From assembly GCA_937974175.1 (NCBI GenBank), contig CALJIG010000103.1, positions 1 through 33,107 on the forward strand: a DNA stretch of 33,107 bases. The letters run 5' to 3'. Below, one piece after another: positions 24,687 through 32,692 of the stretch. The notes beneath the pieces were generated by a model. The model saw only the letters and a program-made list of their open reading frames with translations, was not told the DNA's origin and made no database searches. The DNA is from an uncultured Ignavibacteria bacterium. Its GTDB lineage: Bacteria; Bacteroidota; Ignavibacteria; Tepidaquicellales; Tepidaquicellaceae. The position numbers were made by a program, and so were the translations under genes. The stretch's first letter is position 1, and every line of letters starts with the position of its first letter.

Positions 24687-24752
24687 AAATAGTTTATTTA
24701 TCAATTAATACCTTAAAAGAAATTATTCATTATTAATTATTCATTATTAATT
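24642..24752. repeat. AT-rich simple repeats at the end of the GT9 gene
   Basis: Repeated GAATTCAGA units at 24642-24673, which encode the last residues of the glycosyltransferase. Then a 14-bp unit, AATTATTCATTATT, is repeated twice plus AATT at 24721-24752, just before the POT transporter start. Confidence 0.7.
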
Positions 24753-24759
24753 AAACAAA

Positions 24760-26130
24760 ATGCAGGAAAACACTACCGTTTCCAACAAGATGCCGAAAGG
24801 CATTCCCTACATCATCGGTAATGAGCTTGCTGAACGGTTCAGCTATTACGGAATGAAAACAATTCTCGTTGTTTTCATGACACAGTATATAATGAACCAC
24901 AGCGGACAAAAAGATCTAATGAGTGAAGGAGATGCTACAACTTGGTATCATCTTTTCAGTATGGCAAATTATTTTTTCCCTATAGTCGGAGCTCTTCTTT
25001 CTGATATCCTATGGGGTAAATACAAAACTATAATTACTCTCTCAATAGTATATTGTCTTGGTCATCTTGCACTGGCAATTGATGATACACGAATAGGTTT
25101 AAGCATAGGACTCACATTGATTGCAATTGGTTCCGGCGGTATTAAGCCCTGCGTTTCAGCACACGTCGGCGATCAGTTTCAGCAAAAAAATAAACACCTC
25201 ATAGAAAAGATATTCAGTATTTTTTATCTTTCAATTAATTTAGGTGCAGCTGTCTCTTCATTACTGACTCCTTTACTGCTTGAAAATTACGGACCTCATC
25301 TTGCATTTGGTGTACCCGGATTATTAATGCTTATTGCAACAATAGTATTTTACAGAGGGCATAAAGTATTTATCGCAATTAAGCCGGCCGGTTGGGAAGC
25401 ATATAAAAAAGATTTGTTTAGCCCCAAAGGTAAAAAAGCTATTCTGAACCTGAGTGTAATGTACATCTTCATAGCTGTTTTCTGGTCTCTCTTTGATCAG
25501 ACCGGTTCTTCATGGGTAATTCAGGCTGAAAAAATGGATAAGTTTGTAAATTTAGGATTCGTAAAATTTGAACTTCTTGCTTCACAGATTCAGGCTATTA
25601 ACCCTCTATTAATTTTAATTTTTGTTCCGCTATTTTCATATTTTATTTATCCGAAAGTCAACAAGTTTTGGCCGCTGACACCACTTAGAAAAATTTCCGT
25701 TGGCTTATATATTACAGCAGGTTCTTTTGCAATGATTGCCATTGCGCAGCATTTGATTGACGCCGGAGGCACGCCTAGCATCATGCTTCAATTCTTCGCA
25801 TATATGATTCTAACTATTGCCGAAATTATGGTTTCAATCACAGGACTCGAATTTTCTTACACCCAGGCACCTAACACAATGAAATCTTTTATAATGGGAT
25901 TGTGGCTGCTTTCAGTTTCTCTTGGGAATTTAATCGCAGCATTAGTGAACCAATTTGTTTCAAGCCTGAAAGATGCTTCAGGAGGTTTCACTGCTCTTTA
26001 CTTCTGGTTCTTCGTTGGCTTAATGCTGTTCACGGCTATATGTTTCACTTTCGTTGCATTAAGATATAAAGAAGAGAGTTACATACAGGATAGAAAAGAT
26101 GCTATGGATCCTGCCTTGGTTGAAAATTGA
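24760..26130 (+). CDS. POT/PTR2-family proton-dependent peptide transporter
   Basis: A 456-residue inner-membrane MFS protein. The N-terminal NELAERFSYYG is the ExxERFxYY proton-coupling motif. FSIFYLSINLGA is the family's FYxxINxG-type signature. Hydrophobic segments are spread over the whole length, compatible with 12-14 helices. It imports di- and tripeptides. The start ATG follows a 14-bp tandem repeat. A strong terminator follows. It is somewhat shorter than many DtpT-type members (about 490), but no break is visible. Confidence 0.92.
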   Translation: MQENTTVSNKMPKGIPYIIGNELAERFSYYGMKTILVVFMTQYIMNHSGQKDLMSEGDATTWYHLFSMANYFFPIVGALLSDILWGKYKTIITLSIVYCLGHLALAIDDTRIGLSIGLTLIAIGSGGIKPCVSAHVGDQFQQKNKHLIEKIFSIFYLSINLGAAVSSLLTPLLLENYGPHLAFGVPGLLMLIATIVFYRGHKVFIAIKPAGWEAYKKDLFSPKGKKAILNLSVMYIFIAVFWSLFDQTGSSWVIQAEKMDKFVNLGFVKFELLASQIQAINPLLILIFVPLFSYFIYPKVNKFWPLTPLRKISVGLYITAGSFAMIAIAQHLIDAGGTPSIMLQFFAYMILTIAEIMVSITGLEFSYTQAPNTMKSFIMGLWLLSVSLGNLIAALVNQFVSSLKDASGGFTALYFWFFVGLMLFTAICFTFVALRYKEESYIQDRKDAMDPALVEN

Positions 26131-26164
26131 TACAGTACAATATTATTTAAGAAAGTATAAAGTA

Positions 26165-26197
26165 AGACCTGTCGGATTATTCCGGCAGGTCTTTTTT
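26165..26197 (+). terminator. Terminator between the POT and T9SS protein genes
   Basis: A 12-bp stem AGACCTGTCGGA / TCCGGCAGGTCT with one G-T pair and loop TTAT, followed by a T-tract. It lies between convergent stops at 26130 and 26216 and may act for both. Confidence 0.92.
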
Positions 26198-26215
26198 ATT
26201 ATGAACTTTATTATA

Positions 26216-28396
26216 CTACTTTATTAAGACCATTTTTTTCGTCTCAGTAAAATTTTCTGTTTCAAGAGTATAGAAATATACTCCACTGTTTAAACCGCTG
26301 CCGTCTAAATTTACTTCATACTCTCCGGTGTGTAAATTTTCATTCACTATTTTTTTTACTTCTTTACCGATAGTATTAAATACTGTTAACTTTACAAATC
26401 CGGACTTATGGATTGCAAATCTTATATTCGTATTTGGGTTAAAAGGGTTTGGATAATTTTGAGATAAAGAAAATTTATCAGGAATTTTTGTTGTGATGTT
26501 TTTTACATCGATTGATACGTTATACGTAAATTTAATTTTATAAATTCCTTTATAAAAATATCCGATTATAATATCACGTTCAGGAGCTAGAATAGAATTT
26601 AAAGAAAAGCTTCCCGATGTAAAATTTACAGTCGTGAAACTTGCACCATAATCTGCTGAAAAATAACTTAGGTTATCAAATCTTGCGTAATTAATGAAAG
26701 TAGGGTCTTCCTCGGAAACAGATAATGCCCAGGGGCCGGTGTTTGCTGTAGTTAAAGGAGTCCACTGATCACCAAGATTAGTAGTCTTGTTTATTTTTGT
26801 TCCGAGAATAGCAGCGTATACAGTTTTTTTCTCAAACACAGAAGCAGATAAAAACGGTATTTCACCTGTCAGAAATTTCTTGCTTATCGTCCAATTCACA
26901 CCTCCGTTCGTTGATTTTAATATGCTGGTTGAATCAACATAATTAGCATTAGCTATAAAAATTATATTTGTATCCGCCATAGCTAATACATCACAGGGAA
27001 CGTTAAAGGGCTGCGCGCTTACCTGAATAAACGAAGCTCCGTTGTTGCTCGATTTATAAAATCCGCCGTTATCGTTTGCAAAGTAAAATGTCCCGGGGGT
27101 TTTAATATCTTCCTCAAGAGGGTTTGCAAACTCACCGATTATAATACTATCTTTTACAATTTCCCAGTTTGCTCCGTAATTTGAAGTCCTTAAAATTTTA
27201 TCATACGGGATGCTTTGGATTGCTGAAAGCCAGACATTTGTATCAGCTCTGCTTACCCAAAAATTATTTGAGAACGTACCACTTGTTGGAAACTGAATAG
27301 AAGGGGGATAAGTTGAAATCAGGCTCCAGTTATCTCCTTTATTTCTTGAAACATATATATTGTTTTCGAATCCAACGAAATATGAATTTGGATTGTAAGG
27401 ATGCTTGCAAAGTCCGTTGCCGTGGCTAAGCCCCGCGAACGGTCCTAGCTTATTTTCCCACACAGATGTCACGGATACAGTTCCCGTATTATTCCAACTC
27501 GTTCCTCCATTTGTAGTTCTTATAACACAGTCATTCAAACTGCTTACTGCCCATCCGTTATTTGTGTTAAAGTAAAAAATATCAACAAGGTTCTGAAGCT
27601 CGGGATTAATTTCAAAATTCGTAAAGCCGGCACTACCATTTTTATTGTTGCGTATAAATCCGCCGCCGCCGCATACATGAACATCATTAATAGATGTACC
27701 TGAAACTCCTCTGATATCAGTTATTATTTTAGAATTAATAGTTGTAAGAGTTGAAGACTTTGAAAGTGATGTTCCATACTCACCCACTACAACATAACCT
27801 CCAATAAAATACTTTGTCTTTAAAAGATTTTTTGAAGTACCCGAAGTAATTGTTTGCCAGCTTGTTCCACCGTTAGATGTTTCAAGTACAATTCCCAAAT
27901 TCCCAACACAAACCCCGTTAGCGTCATCAGCAAAAGATATTGAGTTAAGGCTTTGTGAAGTTGAGAACTGTTGAGCCCAGTTGATTCCACCGTTTACTGA
28001 TTTATAAATCTTCCCGTCAGCTGAACACGAATAACCCGTAGATGAATTCACAAAAAAGACTCCGTTCATCTGACCCGAATTACCTGAATTATAAGGAACC
28101 AAATCAAGAGGGGAAACTAATGAAGTAAAAATATTTCCACTACTTCCTGCAAACCAAATCCTGTTTCCAAAGGATGAAACAGATTTGAAGTTAGATACTG
28201 TAGAAGAGGAAACAAACCAGCGAGAGCCGCCATTTGAGGAATAAATTATTTTACCGGCATCTCCCGCAGCAACTACAAAATTTCCATCAGGTGATGTAAT
28301 ACTTTGTAATCCTTGTGAGTATAAATTGAGGGAAAAAATAAAAGAACATATCACAACTAAAGAGAGGGGAAAAATAAATTGATATTTATTTTTCAT
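26216..28396 (-). CDS. Exported BNR/Ycf48-like repeat protein with T9SS sorting domain
   Basis: A 726-residue secreted protein. The N-terminus has a Sec signal (FPLSLVVICSFIFSLNLYSQ). The body has repeated Asp-box/BNR-like units such as STNGGVNWTISK, TTNGGTSWNNTG and KSVNGGINWAQQF, which suggest one or two beta-propellers of the sortilin/Ycf48 kind. The last 89 residues (638-726) are a type A T9SS sorting domain: SLSQNYPNPFNP, GKEVKKIV, and the C-terminal GVYFYTLETEN...KKMVLIK. It is therefore exported to the cell surface by the Por system, where the sorting domain is usually cleaved. No catalytic site is evident. The role is unknown and binding or surface adhesion is inference. Confidence 0.9.
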   Translation of the reverse strand: MKNKYQFIFPLSLVVICSFIFSLNLYSQGLQSITSPDGNFVVAAGDAGKIIYSSNGGSRWFVSSSTVSNFKSVSSFGNRIWFAGSSGNIFTSLVSPLDLVPYNSGNSGQMNGVFFVNSSTGYSCSADGKIYKSVNGGINWAQQFSTSQSLNSISFADDANGVCVGNLGIVLETSNGGTSWQTITSGTSKNLLKTKYFIGGYVVVGEYGTSLSKSSTLTTINSKIITDIRGVSGTSINDVHVCGGGGFIRNNKNGSAGFTNFEINPELQNLVDIFYFNTNNGWAVSSLNDCVIRTTNGGTSWNNTGTVSVTSVWENKLGPFAGLSHGNGLCKHPYNPNSYFVGFENNIYVSRNKGDNWSLISTYPPSIQFPTSGTFSNNFWVSRADTNVWLSAIQSIPYDKILRTSNYGANWEIVKDSIIIGEFANPLEEDIKTPGTFYFANDNGGFYKSSNNGASFIQVSAQPFNVPCDVLAMADTNIIFIANANYVDSTSILKSTNGGVNWTISKKFLTGEIPFLSASVFEKKTVYAAILGTKINKTTNLGDQWTPLTTANTGPWALSVSEEDPTFINYARFDNLSYFSADYGASFTTVNFTSGSFSLNSILAPERDIIIGYFYKGIYKIKFTYNVSIDVKNITTKIPDKFSLSQNYPNPFNPNTNIRFAIHKSGFVKLTVFNTIGKEVKKIVNENLHTGEYEVNLDGSGLNSGVYFYTLETENFTETKKMVLIK

Positions 28397-28591
28397 TAAG
28401 AGTTTCTCCGTTATTTAGATTTACTTTACCTTAATAATATGAAACAATAAATATAAAAAATCAACACCTTAAAGAACTTAAGAGTATTCTGTTTATTCAT
28501 ATATTTTATTTCATATTACCTCAAAGTTAATTGAATGTAAAATCCTGTTTGATTAATTTATTGGACTTCTTAAAGCATCATTCCTTAGACA

Positions 28592-29527
28592 ATGTCAAAT
28601 CTCAAAGTTTTTTCAGGAAGAAATTCCGAATACCTTGCTAAAAAAATAGCAGGCAAACACGGTATTAAATTAGGCGACGTATCAATCAAAACTTTTTCAG
28701 ATGGTGAACTTTGGGTAAAGTATGAAGAAAATATCCGGGGCGCAGATTTATTTATTATACAATCTACAAATCCTCCGTTCGATAATCTGTTTGAGCTGCT
28801 CGTTATGATTGACGCAGCGCGCAGAGCTTCTGCAAGAAGAATCAACGCAGTTATACCTTACTTCGGTTATGCAAGGCAGGATAGAAAAGACCAGCCACGA
28901 GTTGCCATTACAGCAAAGCTTGTTGCGAACCTTATCACCAACGCCGGAGCAGACAGAGTTATAACCATGGATTTACACGCTCCGCAGGTGCAGGGCTTCT
29001 TCGATATTCCTGTTGACCACTTGTACTGCTCGCAAGTATTTATGGAGAGCTTCAAGAAAATGAAAATCCCGAATCTTGCTATCGCTACTCCCGATGTAGG
29101 CGGAATAAAAATGGCAAGGGCTTATGCAAAAAGACTTCATGCTGATTTAATTGTAATTGATAAAAGAAGACCAAAGCCTAACGTTGCCGAAGTAATGAAT
29201 ATCATCGGAGATGTTGAAGGCAAAAACGTTTTAATAGTAGATGACTTAATCGATACAGGCGGTACTTTTGTGAATGCTGTCGAAGCTTTAAAATTAAATG
29301 GAGCATTAAATGTTTATGGAGCATGTACGCATGCTGTATTTTCAGGTAACGCAATTCAAAGAATTAATGATTCCTCAATAAAGAAGTTATATGTATCGGA
29401 TACTTTACCTTTGAAGGAAAAATCCCCGAAGATTGAAGTTAAAAGCATTGCTTCTTTATTTGCAGAGGCAATTGTAAGGACTAATAAAGACCAGTCTATT
29501 ACATCGCTATTTGATAACCTGACATAA
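28592..29527 (+). CDS. prs: Ribose-phosphate pyrophosphokinase (PRPP synthase)
   Basis: A 311-residue class I PRPP synthase making PRPP from ribose 5-phosphate and ATP. The N-terminal FSGRNSEYLAKKIA and YARQDRKDQPR flexible loop are typical. TMDLHAPQVQGFFD carries the metal-binding His. The PRPP-binding loop is VDDLIDTGGTF (about 216-226). Length is standard. It is divergent from the T9SS protein across 195 bases, where the promoters of both should lie. PRPP feeds upp in this window and nucleotide synthesis generally. Confidence 0.97.
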   Translation: MSNLKVFSGRNSEYLAKKIAGKHGIKLGDVSIKTFSDGELWVKYEENIRGADLFIIQSTNPPFDNLFELLVMIDAARRASARRINAVIPYFGYARQDRKDQPRVAITAKLVANLITNAGADRVITMDLHAPQVQGFFDIPVDHLYCSQVFMESFKKMKIPNLAIATPDVGGIKMARAYAKRLHADLIVIDKRRPKPNVAEVMNIIGDVEGKNVLIVDDLIDTGGTFVNAVEALKLNGALNVYGACTHAVFSGNAIQRINDSSIKKLYVSDTLPLKEKSPKIEVKSIASLFAEAIVRTNKDQSITSLFDNLT

Positions 29528-29853
29528 TCTATTTTTTAAACGCAAAGAGGGCAAAGGTTTTCGCAAAGCACGCAAAGAATTGAAATAAATGTTTAACTTT
29601 ACGGTTTTTGCGTATTCTTGGCGGACTTTGCGTTTAATTTCACAAACCTTAGGTACTTCGCGAAGAGCGCAACGGTTTTTCGCAAAGCACGCAAAGAATT
29701 GAAATAAATGTTTAACTTTGCGGTTTTTGCGTATTCTTGGCGGACTTTGCGTTTAATTTCACAATCTTAGGTACTTTTTAGTAAATTGAAACCCGCTCAA
29801 ATTATAGGTATTTTTACAGAACATAAAATTTTAATTACTTTAAATACTAAATA
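29528..29853. other. Gene-free region with tandem repeat before the E2 gene
   Basis: About 326 bases without a credible gene. The centre is the 119-bp tandem repeat described separately. The last 75 bases (29780-29853) are AT-rich and probably hold the E2 promoter. I see no clear terminator after prs. Confidence 0.7.
29538..29777. repeat. Tandem duplication, 119-bp period, built of CGCAAAG inverted repeats
   Basis: Two near-identical copies; the CGCAAAGCACGCAAAGAA motif starts at 29562 and again 119 bases later. Within a copy, CGCAAAGCACGCAAAGAA (29562-29579) pairs imperfectly with TTCTTGGCGGACTTTGCG (29615-29632), and AAACGCAAAG (29538) pairs with CTTTGCGTTT (29626). This makes a long hairpin typical of dispersed palindromic elements. 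The second copy differs at a few bases only. Confidence 0.85.
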
Positions 29854-31233
29854 ATGCAAGTCGATATATTAATGCCGAAAATGGGTGAATCCATTATGGA
29901 AGGAACCATTTTAAAGTGGCACAAACAGCCAGGCGATAAAGTTGAGAGAGATGAAACTATATTAGAAATCTCTACAGATAAAGTTGATACAGAAGTTCCT
30001 TCACCGGAATCAGGCGTTATCACAGAATTATTATTCAAAGAAGGCGACGTTGTTGAAGTCGGACATATGATTGCCAAAATGGATACCGATGCAAACGCAA
30101 AAGCAGGCGCAAGCGCTCCTGCAGCTGAAACAAAACAGGAAGCTCCTAAAGAAGAACCAAAAGCAGAAGCTCCTAAAGAGACACCAAAAGAAGAAACCAA
30201 ACAGGAATCAAAACCTGTTGAATCATCAGAAACTTCAGGCAGCACAGGCGGCGCAAGATTCTACTCGCCACTCGTATTAAACATTGCTTCGAAAGAAGGA
30301 ATCGGAATGGCAGAGCTTGAAAAAATCCCTGGCACAGGCGCTGAAGGCAGAGTTACGAAAAAAGATATATTAGCATACGTTGCAAACAGAGGAAGCAAAC
30401 CGGCTGAAACAAAACAAGCCGAAGCTCCGAAAACAGAAACCAAACCGGTTGAACAGAAACAAGCACCGAAACAGGAAGAAAGAAAAATCGAGCTTCCAAA
30501 ACCGAAAATCGATTACAACGAAGAAGGATTATCAGTTACTGAGTTCGATAACATTCGTCAGAAAATGGCTGAGCACATGGTTGCATCAGTCCGCACTTCT
30601 CCGCACGTTACCGCTACAGTACTTGTTGACTTAAGCGCTATCGATAAAGCACGCTCTGCAATGAGAGATGACTTCAAAGAAAAAGAAGGCTTCAATCTTT
30701 CTTATATGCCTTTCATCTGCGAAGCTACTGTAAAAGCATTGAAAGATTATCCATTGGTAAATTCTATCATTGATGATTCGACAGTTCCATACAAGGCAAT
30801 CACAAGAAATATGATAAACCTTGGTATTGCAGTCGCTATGGATAACGGCGGACTTATTGTTCCTGTTATAAAATCAGCTGACGGCAAGAACATGATTGGT
30901 ATTGCGCGTGACCTTAACGATCTTGCAAAAAGAGCAAGAGTTAAAAAGCTTACACTCGATGAAATTCAAGGCGGTACATTCTCCATTACAAACTACGGAG
31001 TGTTCGGCAACGATATGGGTACGCCTATTATCAATCAGCCGCAAGTTGCCATCATGGGACTTGGAGCAATCAAGAAGAGACCTATGGTTATCGAAACAGA
31101 ACAAGGCGATTTCATTCTTCCGAAGAGAAGCGTATACATTACGCTTTCATTCGATCACAGACTTATCGATGGCGCATTAGGCGGCCAGTTCGTTGTAAGA
31201 GTGAAAGAGTATCTTGAAAACTATACAATGTAA
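29854..31233 (+). CDS. 2-oxoacid dehydrogenase complex E2, dihydrolipoamide acyltransferase
   Basis: A 459-residue E2 subunit. The lipoyl domain is residues 1-76 with the lipoylated Lys43 (STDKVDTE). A Lys/Glu/Pro/Ala linker (about 88-128) precedes the E3-binding domain (FYSPLVLNIASKEG...GRVTKKDIL, about 134-176). A second linker leads to the CAT-fold acyltransferase (about 225-459) with the catalytic His435 and Asp439 (SFDHRLIDG). Whether it belongs to the 2-oxoglutarate, branched-chain or pyruvate complex is not decided, as no E1 or E3 gene is next to it. The stop is followed by a C-type hairpin-plus-T repeat. Confidence 0.93.
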   Translation: MQVDILMPKMGESIMEGTILKWHKQPGDKVERDETILEISTDKVDTEVPSPESGVITELLFKEGDVVEVGHMIAKMDTDANAKAGASAPAAETKQEAPKEEPKAEAPKETPKEETKQESKPVESSETSGSTGGARFYSPLVLNIASKEGIGMAELEKIPGTGAEGRVTKKDILAYVANRGSKPAETKQAEAPKTETKPVEQKQAPKQEERKIELPKPKIDYNEEGLSVTEFDNIRQKMAEHMVASVRTSPHVTATVLVDLSAIDKARSAMRDDFKEKEGFNLSYMPFICEATVKALKDYPLVNSIIDDSTVPYKAITRNMINLGIAVAMDNGGLIVPVIKSADGKNMIGIARDLNDLAKRARVKKLTLDEIQGGTFSITNYGVFGNDMGTPIINQPQVAIMGLGAIKKRPMVIETEQGDFILPKRSVYITLSFDHRLIDGALGGQFVVRVKEYLENYTM

Positions 31234-31263
31234 ATTTTACCTATATATAGGTAGTATTTTTAG

Positions 31264-31295
31264 AGGGAGTGTCCGGAAGGATATTCCCTTTTTTG
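31264..31295 (+). terminator. Probable E2 terminator, repeat C1
   Basis: AGGGAGT / ATTCCCT (7 bp with a G-T pair) around a 12-base loop, then CTTTTTTG, 31 bases after the E2 stop. The same unit (GGGAGTGTCCGAAA...ATTCCCTTTTTTGTT) recurs at 31408 and 31957. Confidence 0.7.
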
Positions 31296-31357
31296 TTGGG
31301 GATAAATTTCAAGTTCTTTCTCTGATTTTTAATGGTTTCATAATCAGAACGCTTCAT

Positions 31358-31400
31358 TTAGACCTCCCCCTATCCCCCTCCTTTTAAAGGAGGGGGAAGA
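31358..31400 (+). repeat. CCCCCTCC palindromic repeat, copy A7
   Basis: Tail TTAGACCTCCCCCTAT, then hairpin CCCCCTCCTTT-TAAAGGAGGGGG, then AAGAATGACGCGG. It is almost identical to A9 and inverted relative to A8. Confidence 0.9.
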
Positions 31401-31407
31401 ATGACGC

Positions 31408-31450
31408 GGGAGTGTCGAAATGCCATTCCCTTTTTTGTTGGAGATAAATT
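31408..31450 (+). repeat. GGGAGTGTC terminator-like repeat, copy C2
   Basis: GGGAGTGTCGAAATGCC then ATTCCCTTTTTTGTTGGAGA. It directly follows A7. It is a second copy of the C1 unit, including part of the downstream GATAAATTT. Confidence 0.8.
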
Positions 31451-31479
31451 TTTTGGGGGTTTGAAAACCACACGAAAGT

Positions 31480-31521
31480 CTTCCCCCTCCTTTAAAAGGA
31501 GGGGGGCAGGGGGAGGTCTAA
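31480..31521 (-). repeat. CCCCCTCC palindromic repeat, copy A8 (inverted)
   Basis: CCCCCTCCTTT-TAAAAGGAGGGGGG and the tail GCAGGGGGAGGTCTAA. The TAG stop codon of the DUF559 nuclease (31518-31520 on the minus strand) is part of this tail. It is the mirror image of A9 at the other end of the gene. Confidence 0.9.
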
Positions 31522-31883
31522 GTTTTTATCAATTCAATTTCCTTTTTTATTTCCTCCAATACATTCAACATACTATTATAAACATCATTGTTAGTAAAAC
31601 GTATCACTTTAATTCTTTGTGAATTCAAAAATTCAGTTCTCTTTTTATCATATTCCAATTCTTCTTTTTCAAAATGAGTCCCGCCGTCTACTTCAATTGC
31701 TAGTCGCAATTCTACTGAATAAAAATCCAGAATATATTTGTCAACACCATATTGTCTTCTGAACTTCACATTGCAAAATCTTTTTGCTTTAAGTTTTGCC
31801 CAAAGCAACTGCTCTGCTTTAGATACATTCGCTCTGAGATATTTTCTTAACTCTTTGGAATCAGATTTATTATATATTTCCAT
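31518..31883 (-). CDS. DUF559-family PD-(D/E)xK (Vsr-like) endonuclease-fold protein
   Basis: A 121-residue single-domain protein of the DUF559 type. LRANVSKAEQLLWAKLKAKRF is followed by KFRRQYGVDKYILDFYS (Asp53), then LAIEVDGGTH (Glu64-x-Asp66, His70), YDKKRTEFLNS and IKVIRFTNNDV. These are the conserved acids of the Vsr/MutH-like fold. Family length is about 110-125, so it is complete. DNA cleavage is presumed and not proven. The gene is tightly boxed: the ATG is seven bases from repeat A9 and the stop lies in the inverted repeat A8. No methylase gene is adjacent, so it is not an ordinary Vsr partner. No promoter of its own is obvious, because A9 fills the upstream region. Confidence 0.85.
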   Translation of the reverse strand: MEIYNKSDSKELRKYLRANVSKAEQLLWAKLKAKRFCNVKFRRQYGVDKYILDFYSVELRLAIEVDGGTHFEKEELEYDKKRTEFLNSQRIKVIRFTNNDVYNSMLNVLEEIKKEIELIKT

Positions 31884-31890
31884 TGTTTAT

Positions 31891-31932
31891 TTAGACCTCC
31901 CCCTGTCCCCCTCCTTATAAAGGAGGGGGAAG
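31891..31932 (+). repeat. CCCCCTCC palindromic repeat, copy A9
   Basis: Tail TTAGACCTCCCCCTGT, then CCCCCTCCTTAT-AAAGGAGGGGG, followed by AAGAATCACGCGG, as at A7. It is the upstream flank of the DUF559 gene. Confidence 0.9.
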
Positions 31933-31948
31933 AATCACGCGGATAATA

Positions 31949-31990
31949 TTTTTAAAGGGAGTGTCCGAAAGTCATTCCCTTTTTTGTTTA
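31949..31990 (+). repeat. GGGAGTGTC terminator-like repeat, copy C3
   Basis: TTTTTAAAGGGAGTGTCC, then GAAAGTCATTCCC and TTTTTTGTTTA. The TAA stop codon of the minus-strand membrane protein is part of its right end. As a terminator it points in the plus direction, where no gene ends, so it is better read as a repeat copy. Confidence 0.75.
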
Positions 31991-32692
31991 AGTCGTTCCC
32001 CACGCATACCAATTTCCAGCAACTTTTTCCCAACGTATGATTTTTCCGCAATCATTGTACATAGGATGCTCTCCCGTTTCTGAATATGCAAACCCATAGC
32101 AATTATCCAGCATTCCACCAATAGTAAAACTGATAGTTCCATCTTTAAATGTTTCAAAACTCATAAAACTATTTTCCAAAAGTTTTTCCCGGAATTTACT
32201 ATGAACTTGTTCATCTATCTCTAATTTTTCAAGCAAATCTTTGTACAAATAAACTACCGGTGAATATTGATTTAAAACTTCTTTTTCAGTGAATTCATAT
32301 AAACTATTATTAATAGTTTTTCTGGATATTTTTCCATCTGTCATTTCTCTTATTTTGCCATACTGCTTTATATCCTGAGCGAATTGATTTAAACTTTCTT
32401 CCCTCTGTTTATAGAATACATAGTTAGCAGCATCAAGTTGAAAACCATAGGTAAGAAAAAACAGCAACACGACGCCGCCAATAGTAATAATTAAATTTCT
32501 TCTGTAGTTCTTCCTTCTTTCTATAAAACAATAAACAATATAAAATAAAACAATTGCTCCAAGAACCGCTATATCAACAAATAAACCAGTAACCAAATCC
32601 GCTGTCCGGCTATAAAAAATTGTAACAAAAAAAGGAATTATAAGTCCTGAAAGAATTAAACCAATTAAAATATTTGATATATTTTTTTTCAT
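31988..32692 (-). CDS. Three-TM membrane protein of unknown function
   Basis: I do not recognise this protein. From the ATG at 32692 it is 234 residues long. Three hydrophobic segments are visible: about 7-27 (ILIGLILSGLIIPFFVTIF), 33-57 (VTGLFVDIAVLGAIVLFYIV) and 67-87 (LIITIGGVVLLFFLTYGF). The remaining 145 residues look soluble and mixed alpha/beta, with a C-terminal Cys- and Trp-containing part (NCYGFAYSETGEHP ... KVAGNWYAWGTT). A GTG four codons upstream is possible, but the ATG has GGGAGAGAGG before it and overlaps the GNAT stop as ATGA, so I prefer it. The gene is coupled to the GNAT gene. Confidence 0.75.
   Translation of the reverse strand: MKKNISNILIGLILSGLIIPFFVTIFYSRTADLVTGLFVDIAVLGAIVLFYIVYCFIERRKNYRRNLIITIGGVVLLFFLTYGFQLDAANYVFYKQREESLNQFAQDIKQYGKIREMTDGKISRKTINNSLYEFTEKEVLNQYSPVVYLYKDLLEKLEIDEQVHSKFREKLLENSFMSFETFKDGTISFTIGGMLDNCYGFAYSETGEHPMYNDCGKIIRWEKVAGNWYAWGTT

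Noticed and set aside
29538..29777. CRISPR-like direct repeats
   Set aside because: There are only two copies of a 119-bp unit, adjacent without unique spacers, and no cas genes are present. This is a tandem duplication of a palindromic element.
31401..31622. A 73-residue plus-strand frame
   Set aside because: It is a translation of repeats C2 and A8 and the antisense of the DUF559 gene.
31518..31883. A Vsr mismatch endonuclease paired with a cytosine methylase
   Set aside because: No dcm-like gene is near, and the motif set (IEVDGGTH, IRFTNNDV) is that of DUF559 rather than classical Vsr.
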